Source: Saccoglossus kowalevskii
Taxonomy: Eukaryota > Hemichordata > Enteropneusta > Harrimaniidae
Assembly: GCF_000003605.2 (NCBI RefSeq)
Contig: NW_003108083.1
Coordinates: 104,128-132,912 of the forward strand
Length of the DNA: 28,785 nt
Direction: 5' to 3'
In this document: positions 20,701 through 28,785 of the stretch, piece by piece
How the letters are laid out: the number at the start of each line of letters is the position of its first letter
How positions within the stretch are numbered: the stretch's first letter is position 1
Made by a program: the position numbers and the translations under genes
The notes under the pieces: model-generated
Seen by the model: only the letters and a program-made list of their open reading frames with translations
Databases searched by the model: none
Told to the model about the DNA's origin: nothing

Positions 20701-23700
20701 AACGCTGTTTGCGAAAATTCACACCCCGTCCCCATTCCATTCCTATATATAACGAATTGCTTGGCGCAATGAGTGCAACTCTAATCTATTCTAGGTATTT
20801 TACCTATGTGCTAACATTCACACGCAATTTTTAACGTCCAGATATATTATCATTTCAACGGTTTATTTAAATATGTTAATGAATGTGGCTGATGTAACTC
20901 CGCGTGTGCCTCTCTATGCGTAGCTCTGTTAGTTCTATAGAATTCGACTTACGGTCGACAATAAATACTCGGGACTGAAATATCCCCAACGACAGTTCTA
21001 CTCAATGATTCTACACACTTCAATGCATCACGAAAATCCATTTTTCAAATGTGTGACAAGAAATCAATTCAGCATAAGGTATTGCCTGGTAGGGGTTTCG
21101 TGCTTTGCAAGTGTAAATTGAGGAATGACAGTTTTTTGACGGTTTACAAGATTGTACCCATACCAGTATGGTTTATACATGTAAATCCACTTCAAAGCGT
21201 ACACTTATCTATACTACTAAATTGCCCGGTAGATTGCCGCCTGTCTTTGTAGTGGAAATAAGAGAAACCGTGGCGTAATCGCTATATCATTCCGAGAATT
21301 AGTGCTAATGTCCGAAGTTTATATTTTACCGTTTTTAAAGCGCCACAATTGTCGCATCGTGTCGTGTGCGGTGCAGGCCCCATGCGACTTACACTGCACG
21401 TACTGAATACGTTGTTTGTTCACAAAATAGACATACAATACAAAACTGGTTAACAGATAGCTTAAACTAATCTCTGTTTCACGGCGGTCTGGGCGAAGCT
21501 TTAATCGACCCCATAGTGTTCCAATATTGTATCGTTAATTGAATTCAGAACCGCCTTATCAATGTTTTTAGACAGTGAAAGAACACACTCAAAGCGGATA
21601 CATTGTTAAAACGCGACTTGAGGTGAATCAACTTTATAGCCTTGATGAAAATTGAATAATACCATCGTCATAGCAACCCCCTACTCTCTAGTGCATTATG
21701 TCACCCAATTGTACATAAGTGCGTTATCTGTAAATCTATTATCTACTGGTCGCCCCGGTTAATGGATAAATGAGTGTTGCAAAACATTTGACAAAGTTTA
21801 TTTAGTAGTGTTAAATTATTTCTGTACATTTTTAATTGTGTGACTAATTGAAGAATTGAGTTAAATTGTATATTGTTAGATAAATCAACACGGCAACTAT
21901 AATAATATGTAAACTAGTAGTTGACGGAAATACTGGATGCAACTGACACCGGGATCGACATTTGTATCAGTAATAACTGAATTGATTATATATCATTGAA
22001 GGTCTATGAACTCAAAGCGACAAATACGTTTTCCATTGTGTCAACGGTTAATTGACTAGAAATACCACTGATTGTAAGTACCTTACGCCATAATGCCAAT
22101 TGTTAAAATGCTTTTACAACCCGCGGCACAGAATTTTAACCATTTACGCAACTGAGTAAAGGGGTTAAATTTAAAAGAGTTTTTGGTGTGTGTGTGTGTG
22201 TGTGGGGGGGGGGGGTGAGGGTCCTCCATACAAAGAAGACGTCATAAGGTGTACTGTTCAGGATTCAGACTTCTGAAAACAACACTAAGACCGTAATGAA
22301 ATTACATACATCGAATATGTAAGATACATTCAATTAGTACTTTCCCATCCACCTCTCCAAAAGATGTGCTTTAATTTCCTTTGCATACTGCAGGCGGCTT
22401 AGTGTCTGTTAGTGGATTTTGTTCTGAATGCACTATGGGCTGTTGAAGTGGAAGGAATTGACTGAGATGTCACATGATGTTACCGTGCAATGTATTATGT
22501 ACTGCACACGTCTAAGTAAGACAGATTTCACTGCGACACGTGTCTTCATTTCTCCGTATTATCTATTATATAAATTAACCAATATATAACTCCCCCCGGT
22601 TTGATGATAATCTTATTGTTCACATATTGTTCACTGAGTTTGAAAAAATGTAGTATACAATTGATTAGTTCATTCAAATTCTGTCGTTTGTGCAAAGAAC
22701 GTAGGCTTTTGCACCGAAAAGCTGACAATTTTAGTAGTCGATTTTCTTTATCACAGAGATTAAAGAAATAACGTGCCGCAAACAATGCTTTGATTATGTT
22801 CAATGCAATTTGATTAGGAATCACGGTGACATCCACGGTTGAATTGAGTATATGATTTCATTTAATGATGTCTATGAGGACTAACCCGAACTGTCTTGCT
22901 AACCTCATTCTTAGCTCAGGATGTTGACCTAGACTGATTCTTTCTACTGTGTGGTATCATGTATTTTTCAACGACCTTCAGTATTGAGATATTGTTATGG
23001 ATAGTTCCTTCACCATTCTTCTTCACTTTGCTTCTCAACGCAGGGGATGACATAAACGTGTTGTTTTCGACACAAAATGTATAGATAAGAACGACAGTTA
23101 TTTTTAATTCTTAACGAGTATACCAACTTTTGTTCGACAGTCAGCAATCGCGAGGTTTGATTCCATCATATTCACAAATGGAATGGAATTATCATTTTTC
23201 TAAACTCAATCAAGAAATACAATCGATCCAACTATAAATATATGTCTTACAGGTATGGCACCTTCTTAGTTCATTTCATTGAATTATAACATCTACTGTA
23301 GACCCTACGTTGATTGGTGTGTATTTCAGTCGATCTAGTGTTCATTTCATTGTGAATTTAGTGAAACGGGTTAAGTATATATCAAAGTTAAATTCAACTT
23401 GATAACCTATATTGACTTTTTTGATCATGACCAGCCAATGGAAATCTACATCTCTGATTTTTGATTTCATATCATGGCTGTGTTTTAGAGTATACTAATT
23501 TGTAATTCGCTTTAATAAGTAATTCAAACACGACATCACCGATCACGATCATCACCGATCTCCTAGTGGCAATGCACGTCTCTGATTATATACCGCTGTT
23601 GCTGTGGCGTTCTTTTAGTATGGAATCTGTAATCAGTTTAATAAGCCCCTTAAGGTGCAACGTCTAGCTCGCTATCGTGTATATTGGCATGAACGAGATT

Positions 23701-26700
23701 CACGCTTCATATGGCGCGACTGCCCATACTGATAGACGTACTGAGTCTGTGTTGTTTTTAGACGACATTCATATAAGTTTACAGAGTACATGTTTTAAAA
23801 AATAACCGGCAAAACGTAAGGTTTCGGTGGCACTTAAGTATGGCATTCTATTTATGATTATTAAGAGCAGGCAGAGATACAAAGCATTTCGCTCTGTTTT
23901 GGAGAGTAGGGGACTGTTTTATGTGACTTCTTCACTTGTTACGTACCAAGAAACATACCACTTTTCCAGTGCACTATAAACCAAGAGGGCGGCATTTTAT
24001 ATGACAAATATAAAGCAATACGACATAAAGCAATAAGTATTAGTTCAATTAGTTGTACTACTTAATTATGCAAATGCCTGCAATATTTGTATAGTTATAA
24101 TTCAGGGTAGTATGGGGTTTATACATATAGACATTTTGGGAGTACTGGCAAACAAATCAACAAAGTAGAAACGACAATTTATTAAGATAATCACATGCAA
24201 AGTTGAGGGGGAGTAAAAATGCAGAACCATTTCGATAGTATCTACATGATTATGAGAGGTCAGAAAGTTCGGTGTCATTATCTTGAACAAAAAGATTTAT
24301 ACATCTGCGAAGTATTGTATCCTTACTTAAGGATCATAATTTTCTAAATTAGCGTAGTTGCGCCCAAGTACGACATCAAATCCGACATCTTGTTTATTCT
24401 CGTTCATCCTTCGCATGTGAAATGTTTTACGAAGTATTGCAAACAAGCAAGTCAGACACAAGCGATAGTATTCAGAATGCTGCTCACAGTAGCTTATCAT
24501 AAAGATTTTTCGATTATCTATGGAATGGGGACGTTTCATCACTATAGCAACGCATGTATATTATATGACTTATCGACCCATTAACAGTAATAAAATTACA
24601 ATTAAAATCAGCTTGGCAGTTGGTAGCAAATTGACATTTAGTTTTTATAGGAAAGCACGTTTGGGTAACAGGCTGAAGAAATACGACAGAGCTAGGCGCT
24701 TAAATAGGATGATAGCATTTAAGTTTGATCAAAGTCATCTGTTTATACAGCATTTAGAAAAATAATAAAGATTTACCGATTTATGCAAAGGATCTTACAC
24801 GGTTTTAGTGTTTACAATCGGTATTTTATGTTATAGCCTATAGCCTAACTGTCTCACGTTGGGATTTGAAAGCTCTTCACATTATCTGTTGATTCTAAAA
24901 TCTCTCCTTTGTCGGCCTCTATTTTCAGAGACACGCTCCTAATGCAACATTAATTCGATTTGCCAGATTCCTATTTAATGGGCATACAAACTCGATTTCG
25001 TTTCGACACAATTTCCGGTGTACCCATCACACACCCGTTCCACATTCCTATTGGCACCGGTTTCCGACGTGTTGCAACGTGATATCGCGGTTTTGGCAGT
25101 ATTTTACCGGCAGCGTTTAGGCAAACACCCCGCTGTGTTTAATTCGCCGTAGTACTATACGCGGACTGCCCCCGCTTTTGAGATAACGTTCAAAGATACG
25201 TCGATTCCGATATATTTGCATAAACCTGGCGATTAAAACGCCCTATGGCGACACAACAAAGACGTGGTCCCCCGATAACAATGATTAATGTCTCGGTGTT
25301 TCCTGTTCGGTTTATTTTAAAGACGTTCGTGGAACATTGGGACAATTACAATAACGGCAGATTCTGGGAATTCATGGGGTGTCCATCGTTACATCTTACC
25401 GACGATAGTGGTTATCTATACCACTGTGCACGTGCTTGATCAGCTTCTTGAGTATGCCGAGTTGTCTCTATGACAATCTACAATAAATGTCATAATTTGT
25501 TATAGTTTTCGCAATATTGACTATTTGGGGTTTTCGCGCTTGTCATGTCACTGCGAAATTCTGTTGTCAAAAAAAGAAGAAACAAACCGTTGTTCGGTTT
25601 CATCTAGTGTGGAAGTGGCTGTTATGCATTAGTGACAACCACAAAACAAATTGCGCCCTCGATTGAAGGAGTCGATATTGTTCTGATCTGTGTTCGTTCA
25701 ACAATAAAACATATGCCTGTTGACGCCACGTGAGAGCCTTGTTGCTAGAAGGCGCGATATATTTGAAATATCTCATTTCGAGTGAAAAGAAGGAATATTT
25801 TATTTTTCAAGAGAAACTTAGTACTTCAACTCCACTAGTTTATTATTTGCCATATTTATAATGAGCATTACATTTAATATGTTTGCCAAATTGCTATGTT
25901 TCTTGGAGTATTTGAATTGGCAACAATGCTGAGATTAGATTTAACAATATGAATGCCTGCAAAAATATCGTATACACATTATACAATAGTAATATTGTCT
26001 TAACCATTGTACGGTTAACGTGATTACGAGGCTTTCCTAGAAGATAATATTTCTAATGTTTTTTTTTAAAAAGCATATTTTTTTTATGAAATCAGCGGTA
26101 ATTTGCGCCAACAAATTAACGAACGAATTAATTTTTCTGCGTGAGTACTTCACTTCAACACAATAAGGGTGAAAATGATGATTACAAAGTCCGACAATTA
26201 AACAATACTAGAGAATAAATATTTTCCCACCTTTTAAAAGATTACATATGTAGTACATAAATATGCGACATAATTAACATATTCGTATTTTCCATACAAG
26301 TATTTAAGACGTTATTCTGCCTATGAATACGAATACACTGGGTAGTGTGTCCGTCCTTTTGTTGGAGGCATACTCCACACACATTGATGACTGTTAACGC
26401 AGTAAAGGATGGTGCGCACGTGATTAACTTTTAAAAAAGTCTCGCATTGGATTCTCAATATTACCAAGCACTTCTTTATTTTCCCTTTAAACCGCGTTCT
26501 GCTCTGTTCATTCCTGTTAACTGGCTGGGCACGCCCGGAGAGAGACGTAGTTTCGTCAGTTGTGAAACCAATTGACAGTGCAGTGTGAAAAGATCAATGT
26601 TTGGAAGTCCATTGGCAAATATTCACAATAAATTATTTGAGTGCAGTATATACGCGACTAAAGGGTACGTTACCCTTTCGTGACATACAATTCATATAAA

Positions 26701-26849
26701 TTGACGGCACACGTGACACATAAGGGTTATATTCCGACTTGCTGGAATCTTTCAACGCAAATTAAACGCCATATCTCAGGGCTGTTACCTCAGGTGATTT
26801 TTATTTCATGGCGATATCTTAAATTTTCTAATTTTGATGCATATTGTCG
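20701..26849. other. Non-coding stretch
   Basis: No gene or element recognised. The minus-strand frame at 22836-22546 (96 codons) and the plus-strand frames at 24520-24765 and 25245-25439 have no known domains. It contains the GT/G microsatellite at 22186. A CpG-richer patch lies at about 25000-25440. Confidence 0.45.
22186..22215. repeat. (GT)n followed by poly-G
   Basis: About nine GT units run directly into twelve G residues. Simple sequence; the length is likely variable between individuals. Confidence 0.9.
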
Positions 26850-27219
26850 GTAAAGAGTGATATTTTCAACTGCTTTTTAAAAATGGCTATGCCAATTCTT
26901 TTTGATATTTCATATGTAGAAACTTTGAGTGGATCTCACTCAGATTATGCATTTTGTGACGATATGTTCAATTCTTTAATTCCGCTTTTGTTATTTTTGG
27001 TAAAACAGTGATATTTTCGACTTTTTCTCAATCGCTTTGATATTTTGTATGTACACATCTTAGTCAGATTCGTTCCTTTCGTGACCTCTACTCTCTAAGT
27101 TTAGTCAATATTTCTGCAATTTTTGACTTCGTATTGAAAACAGTTTGCCTAATTGCCCAGATAGTTTATATGTAGGCGCTTTGGGTTGATCTCGCAGATT
27201 TGTGGATTTCCATGGTGAT
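26850..27219. repeat. Degenerate direct repeats, 120-150 bp period
   Basis: Blocks at 26904-26963, 27039-27089 and 27160-27219 share the pattern GATAKTTYRTATGTA, then a TTTGRGTKGATCTC-like stretch, then CAGATT and a TTTCRTGAC-like word. Between them, GTAAAACAGTGATATTTTC-like words recur (26850 and 27001). Copies are diverged with indels. No coding frame is shared. Confidence 0.4.
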
Positions 27220-27502
27220 AATTTTAGTGAATATTTTATCATTTTTGATAATTTCTGACATATTTTTGAAAACCATCACCAAAATTGTTCTGATATGGAT
27301 CACTGTAAGATCGATTTGATTCCTCCATTTATCAGATTAATTCACTCAGTGCTGATAACTAAACTGTTATTATTCTAGTGAAGACCGACATTCTTTCTGT
27401 TGTCAGCTAGAGTGACTGATTTGATATTTGTTCTCATTATGCATCTGCAACCGCGGAACTGTATCAGACGATAGGTTGCTTTGTAAATGTTCAAAACTAC
27501 CC

Positions 27503-27628
27503 TAACTTTTCAATTTGCACGTCATCATAGGTAGGAAACCGAACGAAAAACAAGATTGCTGGAATGTGCGGGGGAAAAGAGCGGCGATAACCATGCGTAG
27601 CCAATGGTTATTCTGCATTTAGTTGATT
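27503..27628 (+). repeat. Direct repeat B, copy 1
   Basis: About 125 bp that recurs 204 bp downstream. It is anchored by CAAGATTGCTGGAATGTGCG and GATAACCATGCGTAGCC. Substitutions and small indels are spread throughout. Confidence 0.75.
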
Positions 27629-27707
27629 GAATGTTCTACCCGAATACCCACTCTAAAACAATTATATATTTTTTGTCTGAATATGTTAATAAGGTATGAG
27701 CCAGCCC

Positions 27708-27826
27708 AACTTTTCAATTTGTACGTCATCATAGGTTGGAGACCGAAAAGAAACAAGATTGCTGGAATGTGCGAGGGAAGAGAGCGATAACCATACGTAG
27801 CCCATGGTTTGATTTTTTAGTTGATT
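27708..27826 (+). repeat. Direct repeat B, copy 2
   Basis: Second copy of the unit at 27503, about 119 bp. It shares CAATTTGYACGTCATCATAG, CAAGATTGCTGGAATGTGCG and an ATAACCATRCGTAGCCMATGG block. A one-base indel between copies breaks any common reading frame, which argues against coding. Confidence 0.75.
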
Positions 27827-27994
27827 TTCATAAATATTCAATAGAATTAACATAAAAACACATTCCAAACCCGTCGATTTTTTTCTACTTATTGTATGTT
27901 AATGAGATGCGTTGCAGTTTTACAAAACAGCGGAAATACCATATCTTGCAATTATTTTCATAATTTGGTGGCACTATATCATTCGTGAGTGTAT

Positions 27995-28090
27995 GTCCTC
28001 GTGTTCGACATGGCTTCCATGTGACGCATACAACGCGGGAAAAATAAATTGTTTACGCAAAATTCGAAAGTGGGCTGCAAATGCGTTTGA
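27995..28090 (+). repeat. Dispersed repeat family A, copy 3
   Basis: GTTCGACATGG, then GACGCATACAACGCGGGAAA, ATTGTTTACGCAAAATTCGA and GCTGCAAATGCG align in order with copies at 4311 and 8553. The copy has lost about five bases after ATTGTTTA. Confidence 0.5.
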
Positions 28091-28137
28091 TATAGATAGG
28101 AAAATAATTCCATGAATCACAGAAAATTACGAATACC

Positions 28138-28323
28138 GTGAAACTAGTGGACATTTTTCTTATTCTTGAAACTGTGGAATCGAACTGTTGTTGCGATCAT
28201 CAACAGAATCCATATCCGATCTACACGGTGTTCAAGGAAAATGGAAAACATGTTTTCGAGTTCGTTTCTGCCCCAGGCTCACTTACATCCTGTGTTATTA
28301 TCACGCCCTGTGTACAAAACTAA
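28138..28323 (+). CDS. Unidentified open frame, coding status doubtful
   Basis: The frame reads 60 codons from VDIFLILETVESNCCCDHQQ to a TAA, including NPYPIYTVFKENGKHVFEF. Composition is more protein-like than most open frames here, but no domain is recognised and no splice sites clearly frame it. NPYPIY fortuitously resembles the GPCR NPxxY; the preceding residues are not a membrane helix, so I do not attach it to the GPCR. Confidence 0.15.
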   Translation: MKLVDIFLILETVESNCCCDHQQNPYPIYTVFKENGKHVFEFVSAPGSLTSCVIITPCVQN

Positions 28324-28505
28324 AGGGAGATCACTTTACTTGTGTGAAATGGTGATGACGACAACATCGCACATTATACGGCTCGAAAATCTCGGCTAGT
28401 GGAGAAGGTCGTTGGCTACGCACATGGCGATTGAGTCCCAAGGGTACGAGTGTTTTGATTGACGATAACGCTCTTCAAATTTCTATTTACTTCAATTGCA
28501 CATAA

Positions 28506-28652
28506 TGGTTCTCTTGTGAATACACATTGACTGGCTACGAAGGCGATAGTATACGTCTATTGCCTCCGAGGATACGGCCAAGCGAAATAGCTGATTTTGT
28601 CGGGCGACTCAAAATCGCAAGGAGAAACGGACGTATGCCATTGCCTGAATGA
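28506..28652 (+). CDS. Unidentified short open frame, possible exon
   Basis: After a TAA the plus strand reads 48 codons to TGA, including GYEGDSIRLLPPRIRPSEIA and DFVGRLKIARRNGRMPLPE. The GC content and amino-acid mix stand out from the AT-rich surroundings. The antisense frame is also open. No AG acceptor is obvious at a natural domain start, and no family is recognised. It lies 40 bp before a TTAA element end. Confidence 0.15.
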   Translation, partial: WFSCEYTLTGYEGDSIRLLPPRIRPSEIADFVGRLKIARRNGRMPLPE

Positions 28653-28692
28653 TACCAGTCTAAATGTGTTACACCCAAATTCTGATATCCAA

Positions 28693-28785
28693 TTAAGGTA
28701 GCGAGACTATTATTTGTGTTGAAAATTATGATTTTCACATTTATTTATTAATTGATGAAATGCACTATAAACTTTCATATGATAA
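28693..28785. mobile_element. End of a second TTAA-flanked element, cut by window edge
   Basis: TTAA at 28693-28696 is followed by GGTAGCGAGACTATTATTTG. The whole 93 bp matches the reverse complement of 14982-15074 with two differences, so this is the same terminal region inverted. The element continues past the window end. Confidence 0.8.

Noticed and set aside
24520-24765. Basic 81-codon frame (FYRKARLGNRLKKYDRARR) as a GPCR helix 8/C-tail exon
   Set aside because: Superficial resemblance to FRKAxLRRL tails only; no TM7, no NPxxY and no clear acceptor.
27686-27868. Minus-strand frame sharing PTYDDVQIEKLG with the neighbouring repeat copy
   Set aside because: A one-base indel between copies breaks the shared frame just upstream, so the match reflects DNA repeat similarity rather than coding.
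28200-28225. NPYPIY as the GPCR's missing NPxxY exon
   Set aside because: The preceding residues (ESNCCCDHQQ) are not a membrane helix, the distance would be over 16 kb, and a better-phased TM7 lies at 11670.
1-28785. tRNA, rRNA, CRISPR, bacterial operon or phage features
   Set aside because: No GGTTCGANNCC B-box in a cloverleaf context, no regular short repeats with spacers, and no dense same-strand genes were seen.

Overview
This is AT-rich, CpG-containing nuclear DNA from an animal, most likely a marine invertebrate. The signs are spliced coding sequence, sparse genes, decayed retrotransposons, TTAA-flanked DNA elements and an assembly gap of 516 Ns. There are no bacterial-style operons, no rRNA or tRNA genes, and no CRISPR array. 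I cannot name the species. The metazoan GPCR and the retroelement order integrase, reverse transcriptase, RNase H (described mainly from deuterostomes) fit an invertebrate deuterostome or another marine invertebrate.

Layout. 1-1.7 kb: no recognisable gene, one perfect RFX-type X-box. 1.7-4.1 kb: a heavily decayed Ty3/Gypsy-like retrotransposon on the minus strand. 4.1-6.2 kb: non-coding, with one copy of a dispersed repeat and inverted CTAGAGGGCG motifs. 6.24-7.40 kb: a non-autonomous piggyBac-like element with about 38-bp terminal inverted repeats and a broken acidic N-terminal reading frame. 7.4-9.8 kb: non-coding, with a second copy of the dispersed repeat.

9.85-11.86 kb holds the only convincing host gene, a class A (rhodopsin-like) GPCR on the plus strand. 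Exon 1 (312 codons) covers TM1 to mid-TM6 and ends at a consensus donor. Exon 2 (62 codons plus stop) was found by reading in phase from a TATAG acceptor 886 bp downstream, and supplies the rest of TM6, the third extracellular loop and TM7. The joined model is 374 residues. It lacks several hallmark motifs (TM6 proline, NPxxY) and has no C-tail.

13.93-15.07 kb: a TTAA-flanked element with 20-bp terminal inverted repeats, interrupted by the gap. A second copy end, 91/93 identical and inverted, closes the window at 28.69 kb. 15-20 kb: mostly featureless AT-rich DNA with a 40-bp tandem duplication. 20.1-20.44 kb: the C-terminal piece of a LINE reverse-transcriptase protein (minus strand), followed by a three-copy 20-bp array of GGGCGTGG boxes. 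20.7-26.8 kb: mostly empty, with a GT/G microsatellite and a short CpG-rich open frame near 25.3 kb. 26.85-27.83 kb: two kinds of degenerate direct repeat. 28.0-28.65 kb: a third copy of the dispersed repeat and coding-like open frames that I could not identify.

Only the GPCR looks like a functional gene. The rest is transposon debris, short repeats and candidate transcription-factor sites. I found no new multi-gene system. The best leads are the atypical GPCR, the retroelement domain order, the young TTAA family, and the recurrent X-box and CTCF-like motifs.
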